Part shown: positions 1 to 12,050 of the stretch, piece after piece
Numbering within the stretch: the stretch's first letter is position 1
How the letters are laid out: every line of letters starts with the position of its first letter
DNA from: Cryptomeria japonica
Lineage: Eukaryota; Streptophyta; Pinopsida; Cupressales; Cupressaceae
Reading direction: 5' to 3'
NCBI RefSeq assembly: GCF_030272615.1
Contig: NC_081413.1
Span: 20,373,285-20,437,284 of the forward strand
Length of the DNA stretch: 64,000 bases
Program-made: the position numbers and the translations under genes
Notes under the pieces: model-generated
What the model was told of the DNA's origin: nothing
Database searches by the model: none
What the model saw: the letters and a program-made list of their open reading frames with translations, nothing else

Positions 1-1361
1 ATATCCAAGTGACTTATGAGAAAATAATTCATATAACATTGACTAATGAAATTTAATCGTTAAATTATTAGATTAATACATACTTGATAACTCGGTGTTG
101 TCATATAGAACGCAGCTAGGGGGATGTCACAGGAAGTATGGACACTCTGACCTTGCATTTTTATCACCATCGTTATACTAATTTAGTTATTATACCACTT
201 CAAAATAATATTTAATAAACATATTTTAATGAGCTTGTTATAATTTAGGTCTGCATCTCAATGACAAATGTATCACTCAACATCAACAAAGACTCTATCA
301 TAACCATATCCTCTATAGTAGATGGCTATTGTGTAGGTACATTTTGACTACTATCAGGATCATAAGTTCAAAGAGCGCCACATGAATGACAACAGTGAGA
401 AGGAACTTGAGGCTTGTAACATTCACCCCCTTTATAATGTACTAGTGACTCAACATACTTTATGAGGGTCTGAGTCAGGGATCTAATGGACTCTAAGGTA
501 TCCACCTTGACATCGTCCTTCACTTTGGAAGAAATGGTCATGTGCACCACCATAGGTCTACCCAAAGGTCTTGGTACAACATTTGGGTCATGTTGTGCCC
601 ATGCTCTGTTGTGTGAGGAGCCCCCACCCCTACCTTGGAAGTGTAGGTAACCAAAATAGTTAGGGATCTCATTGAGGAAAATATCATTATAGAGTTTCCT
701 CAAAAATTATTGAGCCACCTCATGATTACTACATGGTGGCTGATAGAAAACCATCCACCACCTATCCCAAAATTATAACTTATCCCTTCGTGGTGGCACC
801 AATAGATAGGGAGCCTCCTACATCCAGGATGGAATGGTTGATTCATTCGAGGGTCCATGAAAAGTGCATACAGGCAAAATTTGTTTACTGTCTCTTTCTT
901 TAATGCAACATATAATAACTTGTTTGCATAAAACAATTTTTATTCCTCTGTTTTGTTGGACCACATATTAATTTGACCACTCACTAAATCTACATGAGCT
1001 TCAATAGATTCTAGTCACTCTGCAAGGCCTGTCCTATGACAGGATGTTGAATTGGGATCTTTAAGCCTATTTATCAACTCCTCAAATTTTTATTTTTTTT
1101 TCAATTTACCCTAATATATTAGCTTGTGTGCCTAGGGGATGTCTAGGAATTGGGGGAGGGTTTGGTTGTTCCTCTTCTTGATAAGGCTCATGTTGAGGAG
1201 ATGGTGATGGGTTTTCAATATATTCAAATGGATTTTGAATTCTTGAAATTTAGAACAAATTTTAATGTAAAAAAATAATTTAAACCATAGTTTAAAAAAA
1301 TTGTGAGAGTAAAAAAATAGAAATAAATACCTCTTTGGTATCTTTGATGTCGTGGGGCCAT
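1..1361 (-). pseudogene. Unrecognised spliced repeat-family gene, member A (cut by window edge)
   Basis: I do not recognise this protein. The proposed start codon is at 1361, followed after about 30 nt by a donor-like GTATTT. A long, mostly open second exon follows, with reading pieces at 700-936 and 368-703. The core reads MNQPFHPGCRR, then PNYF and FQGRGGGSSHNRAW. It is rich in aromatic residues and cysteine/histidine (IYWCHHEG). Stop codons and a frame change near 700 break it, so it is probably dead. It is nearly identical to member C (26.5-28.3 kb) and a distant relative of member B (2.9-5.5 kb). The 3' exons lie beyond the window start. It could be a host multigene family or cargo of a DNA transposon; the sequence does not decide. 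Confidence 0.5.
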
Positions 1362-1522
1362 GTTGATGAAGATCTGACAACTTTAGAAGCAAAAACAATA
1401 TTTTTATTTTGTGTGCGTAGTCTGGAAAGCCAAAATCAGAGCTCAAAACATGGGGATTACAGAAAAATGAAGTTTGAATGTCCATTTTAAAAAAAAAAAT
1501 ATTGTTATAGCTATTTTGTGCA

Positions 1523-1552
1523 TTCCAAATAAGGCACGTGCCCTATTTGGAA
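1523..1552. repeat. 30 bp near-perfect palindrome with CACGTG core
   Basis: The arms TTCCAAATA and TATTTGGAA flank a centre with CACGTG; only one base pair is mismatched. It lies about 160 bp upstream of the proposed start of member A. The matching site upstream of member C is also palindromic but has changed in both arms. CACGTG is the plant G-box, so a regulatory role is possible but unproven. Confidence 0.7.
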
Positions 1553-1761
1553 CGTGCCTTATTTTGCATGTGCCATAATGTTTGATGGAGGCCAAAAGAA
1601 ATTTTGTCACTTTTTTGGTCCCCCATCTTTGTGCACTTACTCGCATAAAATATAATTAAGTATAAGTAAATGTATATATGTAAATACCACGTCTACTCAA
1701 ATGTTTAATTTATGTATTTAGTGTGAGGATGAGGGAGAGTAAGTTATATAAGTAAGTTGAT

Positions 1762-1782
1762 AGAGAGAGAGAGAGAGAGAGA
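1762..1782. repeat. GA microsatellite, short allele
   Basis: About ten GA units. The duplicate block carries the same site expanded to about 143 bp at 28,706-28,848. Confidence 0.9.
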
Positions 1783-1904
1783 TTTCTTTTCTTCTTAGAA
1801 GTAAGAGTGTGTTATAACATGGTCTTATTGTAGTTCAGTATTTTAACTCTAGGCTAAACCACTTCTAACCCATAATATAATAAATTTATAATTCCCTCAT
1901 TTTA

Positions 1905-2372
1905 TGCATGCCTAGTGTAAAAATGCCCACCCAGACCCGCTCATGACATATTTTTGTGCACACGAGGAACATAATCAATTCTAGCCAATCTTGCAACTTT
2001 TCCTTGCAAGCAACTGACCATTTTTTGAGCAGGCAAAAAAATGTTACTAATTGAAAACGGCTTTGAGTCATCAAAAAATGAGATAGGCTATTGTAGAGGA
2101 GCCTCACGCAACCCCACGGGATCAAACAGATTGATCGCATGTGTCGTGGATTGGAAGAAACAATCCCTCAAATTTTGACAAATTTTTGGACTCAGGGCAC
2201 TTAAGAGATTGCACCGGTAGGGTATGACTCTCGACGTTTTGGTGCTTTGGGATGCATGACAGGGGCATGCCTAGCATAAACCTACCCACCCAGACGCCCT
2301 CGCAAAGTTGGTTTGTGCACATGAGGAACAAAATTTGACCATTGTGAGTGTGAGGGTGCTCTCGCACCAAAC
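1905..2372 (-). repeat. Diverged satellite-like units, inverted relative to the 22.8 kb array
   Basis: Two similar stretches begin with GCATGCCTAG at about 1907 and 2267 and share CCCACCCAGAC and CACGAGGAAC/CACATGAGGAAC segments. The order of motifs (GCAGGCAAAAAA, then CCCCACGGGATCAAAC, then CAAATTTTGACAAA, then the CATGCCTAG block) resembles the reverse complement of the ~358 bp unit at 22,805-25,105. Identity is low and judged by eye. Confidence 0.4.
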
Positions 2373-2400
2373 ACATTGTTGTTTAAATTCATATTGTCAA

Positions 2401-2690
2401 TTTTTGTTGTTTATATTCATATTGTTAATTACATATGCAAATATTCATTTAAATTTATAAAAGGGCAGCCACCAAATACAGCGAATACACAATAACGAAC
2501 TGAATACAAGGAGTTTTGTAGGGTTAATTCAACATTTTAGAAATTTTATCAAATCATATTCCACGATTGCAATGCTTTATATCATATATTTTTGTTGTTT
2601 ATATTCATATTGTTGATTACATATGCAAATATTCATTTAAATTTATAAAAGGACAACCACAAAATACAAATAATACAAAATAATGAACTC
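2401..2690. repeat. Direct repeat, two ~100 bp copies 188 bp apart
   Basis: TTTTTGTTGTTTATATTC starts copies at 2401 and 2589. Both run through TACATATGCAAATATTC and TTTATAAAAGG before diverging. The AT-rich DNA between and after them, to 2871, shows no gene. Confidence 0.75.
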
Positions 2691-2871
2691 ATTACACATT
2701 TATTGGATCGAATATCGATATTTATATATATAAAAAAAGGCATGTCTACCAAGTCAATACAAGTATTACAAAAATGTGGCATATGCCATGTCCAAATCGA
2801 TATACAATAAAAATGTAAAATATATCTACATGTATTGGTCATTCTATGACCAAAACTAACACTATATGATC

Positions 2872-5484
2872 CTAAACTTCTGGTGGATCATCAAAATCAA
2901 GCCTCTTCGGCGCAGTACGCGGCTCTGTAGATGGTTGCAAAACCACAATTCAAAAGCCAAGTTACAATTCTTTTGTAGAAAATAGTTCACAATTAACATC
3001 ATAACTATGCATTTAACTTTAATTCCTTTGCAATTGAAATGTAGATTACCTCATCGGCTGATCCAAGAGCTAATGTCTTCACTCTCCTCTCCTTGTCACT
3101 CTTAGGAGTTTTCTTGAAGACATACTTAAATTGATCCACGTTATGGCCGTACCGTGAAGGAGTCTATTGTAGATTAAATGTACAATTAATACAATGTACT
3201 AACATAAATATATCAAAAACACTTAAAAGCTATAATATAGAGAACAACGGCGTACCTGTGCCTGAGATGCTTCTCCAATGGACTAAGGATGGCTCACCAT
3301 CGATGTAGAAACTAACGCTATTACCTATAACAAAAATGTACAAAGATTAAATACAATTAATATAATGATAAGTATTGAAGGTTGAAAACAATTAATTTTA
3401 CATATCAAACAAAAGTGTACCAGATCCTGAGATGCTTCTCTAGTGCAAGGAGGAGGGTTTGCCATTGATGAAATAGGTATAGATATTTCCTCTATGAAAA
3501 AATTATAAGATTATAATAGATCACAAGTTCACATGTACGCGTGCATATAATCACGAAATCAAGAAAATAAAGTAGAGATACATACCTCTGCCCTCTCTTG
3601 ATCCATGGGTAAATCAGGTGCATTCAACATATCCACAAAGCTCAATGGCCATTATACATGTAAAATAGACAAAAAACACTAATCAATCTACAAACCCCAA
3701 CTAATACTTGATTTCAACATTTTCAAACAATTGTACAACTAAAAATGTGTTCAATTACCTTCTTCACATGTTTTGGCATCTTCAAGGAATTCTTTTTCTT
3801 AGGACAAGCCCTAGACGCAGAGGGGGTACCCTAAAAACACAAAATTAACATGAGATATTAGTACAGATAATAAATTAAACATAATTTTAAAAATCTAAAA
3901 TGAAATGACTTGCATATTCCATCAAAACAATATAGAAAAAGAGTTGTACAAAATATCATACCGTATAGCCTTGTAGGCCAAAATCGATCGCTGAGAACGT
4001 GATGTCATCAATCTGGGACATTTTGTCCCCTGTCAACACCTACAAACCAGAAATTGGACCAAGCATTAAAGATAGTTAGTATATCTTGTATTTTTTTGAA
4101 TTCAAAGTGTACTATTCTATTTTAACATGTTACAAAATTTATACCTCAGACATCAAAGTTGCAGCTATGGTAACTGGGGGAGGTGTATGGGATACCACTA
4201 CTGCATCTTAAAATGCATATTATTTGTCTCAATTTAAATCGATGTATAAATGAAAATTCATTTATGTAATTACAAAATTAAAGTGACTGATGAATAAAAT
4301 GTTATGAATTTAAATCAACACACCTGTGTCTGTGGCTCATGGGCAAACACCATGTCCATCAACTCATCTGTCAGCATGACATCCTCAACCATGTGAGCCT
4401 AACATCTACAACCACAAATCATGCAGAGATGATATGAGTATCCATCTGCACCAGCTGGATCATCTATCCCCGATCAACTGACACACATATGCTCGATGGG
4501 CTCTATGTTGCCCTCTAACGGCTCATCATCCAATACAATAGGGTGTGCTAATGATGTCCCATGTTGGATGATGGCACTAGTCAATGTTGTAGCTGCATGA
4601 AGAGTCTGTAGCTCCATCCACTCTTTTAGCTCTACTGGGACAGCCTGATGCACCTTGGGTTTGGGTGCTAGGGGGCGGTGACTCTCCGAGGCTAATCACC
4701 TATGGGCTCTAGGTCTATCTTGGGCAGAGCCACCATCTCTACCATGAAACTCTCTCATGTCAAAATAATTTGGGCGCACATTGAGCAAAAACTCACAATA
4801 TTTTTTTCTCAAAAAATATAATGGCACCTCATAATTATTACAAGGTGGATCGTCAAAGACCATCCACCACCTCTGCCAAAAAACATTCTTCATCTGCACA
4901 TTGGTACACCAATGTATGGGAAACCTCTTTGCATTAGGAGGTAATGACTAACCAGTTTTGGGGTCAACAAAAAGGGCACATATTTGTTGTTTAGAAATAT
5001 TTTTGTTTTTAACTCCATCGTATGATAGCCCATTGGCATAGAATTGACGACACCTATCCCTAAAGCTTCCCCATTTGGTAATTTTTGTGGAAACAACTAT
5101 GGCACCACTAGCTAATGTTTCTAGGCTAGTGGTGAGGGATTGATGATAGTCAAGTTCAGAAGTTTTCAATTTTACAATCAATCTATTGATTCTGGATGTA
5201 TTTTGCCCTAACTGATTAATTATTTCTTCCTATGTTTCGGCTGTTCAGTCAAAAGGAGGAATTGGGGGTTGTTCTTGTGTGTTTTCAGGAGGTGCATTTG
5301 GTTGTTCTTGTGGGTGTTTATGAGGTGCATTTGGTTGTTCTTGTTCTGGATTAGAAGAATCTAGTTTTTGAAACAAAAAATGTAAAAACCTAATCAAAAT
5401 TAATGAAATTAAATTCAAAATGTAAAACAAATTGCATAAACCAGAAGGAAAGATAACAATAAACAAAAACTAACCTTGATCCAT
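2872..5484 (-). pseudogene. Unrecognised spliced gene, member B of the repeat family, about ten exons
   Basis: A ten-exon model on the minus strand fits GT-AG sites: 5484-5475 (start MDQ), 5360-4324, 4200-4145, 4039-3962, 3830-3759, 3640-3586, 3489-3421, 3324-3256, 3163-3050 and 2922-2872 (ends DDPPEV, stop). Exons 4, 5, 7, 8, 9 and 10 are all multiples of three, which is good support for real splicing. Exon 2 begins with a Pro/Gln-rich segment (repeated EQPNAP), then a helical stretch, then a core WWMVFDDPPCNNYEV followed by YFLRKKY and REFHGRDGG that aligns with members A and C. Later exons are short and polar, with basic patches such as CPKKKN. In-frame stops near 5250, 4960, 4695 and 3275, and phase problems around exons 3 and 6, suggest a pseudogene. 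I cannot name the family. Confidence 0.55.
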
Positions 5485-5894
5485 AGCCTAGAGGACAAAT
5501 TTAGCACCCCGTTCGTGGTATAGGTTAGAAAATGGGAAAAAAACAAAGTAAAAAATGCACTTTATGGGTAAATGAGGACCCAATTTTTTTTTAAAACTTT
5601 TTTTTATTAGGCACTGCGTACATGGTTTTATGAGGATTATTAGCACATAGACACTCATTTCCCTATAAGTAGTGCGTATGTGCTAATTTTCCTAGGCGTA
5701 GCGTGTACAAGCTTAGTTTCCTAAACAAAGCGCACATGCGCTACCTTTTCTAGGCTCGGGAAGAACAAACCTAAGTGCATACACAGGAATTTGAAATTTT
5801 AAAACCCTGTACACACTACCTATTTTTCCAAGTTTTTTTTGGGTCGTGTCTACTTTTCTGACGACCATCTTTGTGCACACGCCCTCATACAGGA
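5485..5894. other. Upstream region of member B, no gene seen
   Basis: Less AT-rich than the surroundings, with several short near-palindromes such as AGCGCACATGCGCT (about 5718-5731). A promoter for member B would lie here, but I see no convincing TATA box. Confidence 0.4.
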
Positions 5895-6599
5895 TGTCGG
5901 TGCACTATGTTTTCGTCTTAGAACCGTATGTGCGTCCTCAGATAGAGTGACCAAAGGGCCTCCATGACATTTTTATGGGAAGAACTACATCTAATGGTAA
6001 TTCAATGAATATTTTTTGAAGAACTTTGGGAACAAATTTCCAAAATCACTTTGCGAGTGAAGCCATCCTCATGCACTAGAAATTGTTTAAAGGAGTAACA
6101 CTATACAGATTAGTTAATTTTGAACCTGTTTAAGAAAACAATAATGCTAATAACAACTTGAAGCCTTGTAACAAATGCATAATTACAATACTTGACTCTC
6201 TTAAAAACCATATAATATTTTAAACAAATAGACAAATGTCTATGTTTCATATTTTGATTAACATATAAGCTCTTTAAAAAAATCCCTAATTTTTAAAAAA
6301 AATTTCAACTGGGAAGGTGGGGGTCCCTTGTAGTTGAAATATTTAATCCACATAACAAAGTAACTTTGCGATAGTATAGAGATAAGTCAAGCACATGCAT
6401 TGAAAGAGTTGCCACTGCTTTGACTGAAATAAATGGAGGTTAGAAAGAAATATCAGAAAGGGACTGAAATATTAGATGCACTCGGAGCTGTATGGAATGC
6501 TTGCAACTTTCATGTTTATTTTTTAAAGGATTTACTAATCATTGCCTCATATATAGACTAGTAGAGGAGTGGCCATGAATAAATCGTTGATGATCACAA
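5895..6599. repeat. Flank of G1 shared with 57,190-57,893
   Basis: From GATGTCGGTG onward this matches the DNA at 57,190-57,893 closely, including CGAGTGAAGCCATCCTCATG and the final GATGATCACAAT. It lies outside the LTR defined by the other copies. This is the evidence that G1 and its partner at 57-62 kb are a duplicated locus and not two separate insertions. No gene is visible. Confidence 0.75.
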
Positions 6600-7136
6600 T
6601 GTTGGAATCAATATCTTCTTCAATGGTTGAATCCTTGACTTGAATACAACACCTACCCTTGAAGGGATACTTTAGAATGCTCAATAATGGAAAAGAATGC
6701 TTGAAGGCTCTAGAATGCTTGATCGCTTGTGAACCTTGAATCTATCCAACTTCAACCTATCCAACTTATGAAAATGAGAGGATGACCGCCCCTTAAATAC
6801 ATGTTAGTGCATTTGATTTTTGTCACAAGCCGACATCGGGGTAGTTTCCCGCCCAATGCACAACCAACAATGCAACCCTAGGAAGGGTCCTTCCCCAAAT
6901 AGGGAAAGGACAAGGGCTCCATGCCCCTATCCAAGGAGGGAGAGTGGCGCCACACTCCTATCCTACCCGTTCCTCTAGGGTAGAGTGTGGACGGGGTGAT
7001 GCAGAGGCCAAGAAAGAAGCTGTTATGAGGGCTGAGCAATCTCCCCTCTCTGATCAGGCTAGAGGATTCAATCTTGTGTGCATGATAACCCTAATGCAAT
7101 CAAAAATTTCTAGGGTCACAATTTTATGACACTACA
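6600..7136 (-). repeat. G1 3' LTR, shortened to 537 bp
   Basis: Runs TGTTGGAATC...GACACTACA on the plus strand and matches 21,292-21,858 and 58,647-59,183. Those two copies continue matching for about 200 bp further left, so the LTR is longer than 537 bp. Here the left part is missing and the junction reads GATCACAAT then GTTGGAATC. The partner locus has AATTGTTG at 57,892 and AATGTTG at 58,645, so a microhomology deletion of about 750 bp explains the junction. Confidence 0.8.
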
Positions 7137-7151
7137 TTTAGCCCCCACTTT
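7137..7151 (-). other. G1 polypurine tract
   Basis: The minus strand reads AAAGTGGGGGCTAAA directly before the LTR start TGTAGTG. This is the expected plus-strand priming site and fixes the minus orientation of the element. Confidence 0.8.
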
Positions 7152-7833
7152 AGCAGGAGTATAAGCGTACACCAATGCTAGCGGTAAAGTTCAAGGAAAT
7201 AAGATTGAAAAACTTTTACCATGTCAAGGAGGCAAGATGTGCCAAGCCCCTAGTGGACTTAGGATCTTATGACTTCGATTGACAAAGTAAAAGGGAGGAT
7301 TGAGAAGGGGAGAACCATGTCTGCAAGTAGCAAAGTTCCCTTCACTATGAGTCATGAAAGCAAGGATACCAAATATTACAAAGAAAAACAAAGTTCACTA
7401 AGTAATTCTAAGTATCACAGGAAGGAAAATATGAGTGGAGTGTATGCCCCCACATTAAAGCAATCACGCATTTCTTATCAGGAAGGATTTCTTTAAGGTG
7501 GGATACACCCAAGAGAGAGAGGAGGGAGCACATTATCACAAGGATTTAGCCCCCAATCAAGGAATAAACTCAAGGATAATGAACACAAAACATCAGGTAT
7601 TGTCACTTTCCTTGGGGTCAGTATGTTGTATGATAAGTCATTTATATCATGTATGTATATGCATATAATAATCGTCATTCCCCAAAGAAGGATACTACCT
7701 TAGAAGAAAGAGAAGAGAGGATATCTTTTGAGTTGATATGAAAGATATCAAGAAAAGATCTCAATGCTTTGCATCGTCTCCAAGTAGACATTAAGGGAAC
7801 AATAGAAGAACATGGATACATAAATAAGAATAG
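7152..7833 (-). other. G1 3' untranslated region
   Basis: Matches 59,199-59,961 in the partner locus. It contains only short open frames that are not kept between the copies. Confidence 0.6.
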
Positions 7834-9510
7834 TCACAAAAGAGAAAGAAAGGACAGGGGGGAATATCTACAGTGCCACCTGATCTTGTTGATCACAAGA
7901 TCCAAACAAGGACTATGCTCAAGTGGTAAGTCACTTTGTTTGATTATAGTAGCTAGGATTAGGGTTTGTGAAAATTCATCTGATAAATTCTTGTCCACAT
8001 CAACATACTCATACTCACTATCAGAACTATTAGGATTTGTATTGTCATTATGAATAACATTTTCACCCATTTCTTCATCAAAGTTTAGAGAAAGAGGACC
8101 AAGAACACAAATAGGTGTAAAACAATCACATGGTTTGTGCAACTTATTATTAGGAGATGTAGGTTGAACATCTTTCTTAGGAGAAAAGGGAATCATGTCA
8201 GCTATTGGAGTCTAAGGAGATTGAGTATTTTGAGGGATAGCTTCACGAGCTCAAACATGACATCTTTGTCGGTGTTCTCTCGCACAACAAGTCTGTCAAG
8301 TCTTAGTGGAATATGGAGAAGGAGGAGGAACACTTGAAAAAGTAGGAATGTTTCTCTCCTGGAAAGTGGAAGGTTTAGGTTGAGGTTTTTTTGGTTTAAC
8401 AATGGGGGGAGTAGGCCTCATCTCTCGATAAGAGGAAGGAGTTGGAATGAAGCCATAGAAAGGAGGAATATTAGGTGTAGGAAGGAGACCAGGTCCATCA
8501 TGAGGAGGAGGTATAGGTCTAACCTTAGAAAGAATATTGTTGTTCCCCTTAAGAGAAGGTAAAGTCACATCCATAGGTATAGGTGGAAAATCTTCCTTAG
8601 GAGGGAGATTAGTTCTATCTATGAGGGGAAGAACCTTATCTTGAAGAGTAATAGGAATGTCAAGTGTTGGGGATCTAGGTTGACTTAAGGATAAAATCGT
8701 ATCGTTCTTCCATTTTTGATAAGTTTGAAAAAGAGCATCCCTCCTTGATGGAAGAGATTGAAATTGTTTAGGCCAAAAGAGATCAATAGGAACAATGGGG
8801 CTTCTTTTGGATGGACAAAATAAGCTATGGCTCACGATTATGATTTCTCCATTGTGAGGAAATTTCAGACACTTATGGATTGGAGAAGCAATATCTTTCA
8901 TGTAAGATAGCCAAGGATAACCCAACTTCACATGGAACTGCTTAGAAGAAGGTATGGTAACAAAGTCAACATCCATGGATTTAGTATAAATTTCAACATG
9001 AAGGGTAATAGAGCCAATGGTAGGACAAGAGAAGACATAAAAGAACTTCACAACCACATTGGAAACATCATATATAGTGGTTTATGCAATCGTAAAGTGA
9101 AAAGATACTCTTCAGTTATGACGTTAACCATGTAGGAGGGATCAATCGGGGCACCACGGCAAGGGATATCCTTAACCTTCACAATTATTTATAAAGGGCC
9201 ATCGGGTGCTCTAATGGTTTCACTAGGGTCAAATGTAATACAAGAATCCTTAGGAGTATCCTGTGTTTCTACCATATTAACCAAGTTTGCAGCCATAGAA
9301 GTGAATTCTTCAGAAGAGAGAGAATTAGGCACAATCTCAATAATGTTAGAGGTATGAGAAGGCAAGGGATCAATGAAAATATTAAGATTCTGATTAGGAG
9401 GAGCTACTGATTTATTCCCTTTATCATTCACACATACCAAAGATATAGTATTATTATCAATCAAGTCTTGAATCTTATTTTTCAATGAAAATATTTCTCA
9501 GTATCATGAC
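7834..9510 (-). pseudogene. G1 protease-like region plus Pro-rich and acidic C-terminal region
   Basis: In reading order: a linker (DTPKDSCITFDPSETIRAP), a retropepsin-like segment with GAPIDPS followed by MVNV, then GSITLHVEIYT and the C-terminal landmark LGYPWLSYMKDIASP. A long Pro-rich stretch (VRPIPPPHDGPGLLP) follows, ending in an acidic tail (SDSEYEYVDVDKNLSDE). Retropepsins need D-S/T-G or the plant D-G-G form; here the aspartate is followed by Pro-Ser, and the partner copy has the same change, so the family protease is probably inactive. Stops fall at 9187, 8296 and near 8200. The region from 9057 down to 7834 stays in one frame. Nothing resembling RT follows. The product would have been part of a Gag-Pro polyprotein. 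Confidence 0.65.
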
Positions 9511-10505
9511 TAGTCTGATGATGAAATTGGAAAAAAGAATTGTTATCAAAATAAGGGGATGCAAGTTTAGAAGGATCAATTTGTTTTATCGGAGGAAGTT
9601 TGATAACATTTTGTGCAACAACTGAGACATAATACTATGTAAAGATTCATTCAAATAAGTAAACTATCTCTCTTTGGAAAAATTTAGAAATAGAAGGTAG
9701 ACCTATTGTAGCATTCACATTGTTGTTGTTGATTGTATCATTGAACTTGATGAATATTTTTTTTTGTTTGAACTTCCCAAATGGTTGTTGAACACTCTCC
9801 CCCTTATCACTCGGAGCCATAGGAGTAGATTTCTCCATTTGACTCACAACCAATTGATAATTGTGGAGTGTTGTGCACAACTATGTGAAGGAAGTAAACT
9901 CAGACAAAAAAGATTTTCCCTAATATCTTTTTGTAAATTAGAAATGAAAATTATTTGAGTATCATTATCAAGTACATAAAAAGAAATTTGAGGACAGAAA
10001 TGCGTATATCTACCTTTGAAATCAATCACTTTTTCTTTAACACCTTGTTTGCAATGCATTAAATCAATCAAAGTGATTTTAGGACCAATGTTATTTTTAA
10101 ATTGTTGGATGAAAGCATTTTCCAATTGTTTAAAAGAAGTTAGAGAATAAGAAGGAAAAGAGCAAAACCATTGCAAAGCCTTATCTCTTAGGGTTCTTGT
10201 AAACAATTTTGCAAGTAATCTTTGATCATAAGCAAAATCAGTACACAAGGTTTGAAATGTTTTGACATGCGTAAGAGGATCACCTTTTCCATTATAGAGT
10301 TTTAATTGAGGGATCTCAACATGTTTAGGTGGCATGACTTTAACAATATCAAGAGAAAGTGGGCTTGCAACATCAAAGCTAGGCACACCAAACTTGGATT
10401 GACTCAGAGAAGTAATTTCTTGTTGTAAGGAAGACACGGTTTGAGAAAGGTTGTTAATTGTCATTTTGGTGGAAGAATTGATGTTAGACATAGTCGATTG
10501 AGAAG
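9511..10505 (-). pseudogene. G1 gag, 3' part (downstream of the element N insertion)
   Basis: Retrotransposon Gag domain: KVMPPKHVEIPQLKLYNGKG, then HVKTFQTLCTDFAYD, LFTRTLRDKALQWF and FIQQFKNNIGPK. This is the usual capsid pattern of plant Ty3/gypsy elements (Y-x-G-x-G-D-P, then LxGxAxxWF, then FxxxF). The frame changes near 9910, within a run of T, and the next codons give CTTLHNYQLVVSQMEKS. The partner locus has the same break, so the defect predates the duplication. The plus-side end of this part is exactly the AGAAG target duplication of element N at 10,501-10,505. The 5' part of the gene is at 18,517-19,212. Confidence 0.75.
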
Positions 10506-11683
10506 TGTTAGGCCCAATATGGAAAGCTAATGTACTGAGAGGGGAGGGGTGAATCAGTACTTCAAAACCTTTCTTCAACAATAACTTTATTGTTATGCAT
10601 AAACCAAAAACTATTGTAACATGACATAAAGCTAAAACAAATAAATAACAATCATACATGATTCACTCCATAACACATATATTTTGGTTACGTAGAAACT
10701 CTTGGTTAGAGAGAAAAATTGTAGTGGCGATGGCACCCACAACTTCACCACTGCAATAATAAAGGTTGCTCAATTAGAGCTACATGTTTAGCTATTTCTG
10801 ATATCTTACCCTGTTAAGAGTATCAAGATCATTAGATCTACCTTGCTAAAGGATTTTACAACACTTATTCTAAATGCTGCACCTAGTTAAAGGCTTTACA
10901 ATTTATAGAATTTGTTAGAGTCTTTTACCCTGTTAAAGGTTTCTCTTACAACTCAAAATATTAGAATAAAATCTTTACAAATATCTGCAACTTCACATCT
11001 GAAATGTTATAGAAGATTCTATATGCTCAAAATTAGATTACCTTGCTTATAGCATACCTCGGTAACCCATAGATTAACTCAGTAAACCCTTCTGTTTACT
11101 CTGTTCCTTGACTGTTCTCTGAAATCCTTCTTGGTGACCTCTGTGTCTCTGATAGTCACAATACTCAGTGCTTCCTTATTTATCACATATGTCTTGCTTC
11201 ATATATCTCTATTTTTCCATATTTTTATCCTTAATACATGTTGTATAAATAGATCTCTTATGTCAGTGATATGTTCATTGCTTCGATCTTACAAACATGA
11301 TTTATTGAATGAATAACCATACAAAATATTTCATTGGATAGATGACCTCAAAATCATACAAAATCTTTAAGTGCAATTTCCAATGTAATAACGGTTCTTT
11401 GTTCCTCGATCTTGTAACACGTTTTCCCATGTGTGTCTAGGTTCAATGAATTTGGTAACATGTTTCACTCAGTGAGTGTTCACTTGATATATTATTTTTG
11501 CTGCTCGGTAGACATAGAGTGTTACTTGGTAGACAGCTCAGTGTATACTAGGCTCTGTGACTACTTTCTTCTATTACCGACTGCTCTGTGCTTACCGACT
11601 AAATATTTCAGTAGTAGTAACCGAATAGAGTATATAGAATGACTTTGGACATAAAAATAATGGCAACTTTGTAAGTAGTAACA
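10506..11683 (-). repeat. Element N 3' LTR
   Basis: 1178 bp. Aligns along its whole length with 17,348-18,511, with scattered substitutions and one small deletion in the other copy near 18,310. Both LTRs carry many copies of CTCGGT and its C-to-T or G-to-A derivatives. Confidence 0.93.
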
Positions 11684-11697
11684 ATCTCCCCTTTTGA
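11684..11697 (-). other. Element N polypurine tract
   Basis: The minus strand reads TCAAAAGGGGAGAT immediately before the LTR start TGTTACTACTT. Confidence 0.8.
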
Positions 11698-12050
11698 CAT
11701 TAGTTGAGATGTTTGACAAAACTTCTTTCAAAGTCATAACTCAAAAATCTATATACTTACAAAATTTGACTAAACTGATAGTATATACAATAGTTAATAA
11801 ATAGTATATTCAGGTATACTCCCCTTATCAATATATTGTACAAAACTCTAATTATGCATGCGCTGTGATCAATATTTTGTATTAACTACTTGGTTCAATG
11901 CTCGGTTCAGTGCTCGGTTCCACTACTCAAAATTAACTATGCATTTGATACTCTGTTCTGCTCAGTATACTCCCCCTATATACTACACTCCCCTATTGAT
12001 ACTTTGATTACTTTGATACTATACTCCCCCTTTTTGACAAACATCAAAAC
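11698..12050 (-). other. Element N 3' untranslated region with extra purine tracts
   Basis: No coding. Further runs close to the polypurine tract (CTCCCC or CTCCCCC on the plus strand) occur near 11,818, 11,969, 11,986 and 12,022. The last is followed by TTTTTGACAAACATC, resembling the DNA next to the true tract. Confidence 0.6.

Larger units (their letters stand above)
1..1905. repeat. Duplicated ~2 kb block, copy 1
   Basis: Positions 1-1905 match 26,948-28,972 in direct orientation with few changes by eye, from AAGTGACTTATGAG onward to about CCATTTTATG, after which the copies diverge. The block carries member A and member C respectively, their upstream palindrome, and a GA microsatellite of very different length (21 bp here, about 143 bp in the other copy). 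The left edge of this copy is off the window. Confidence 0.85.
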
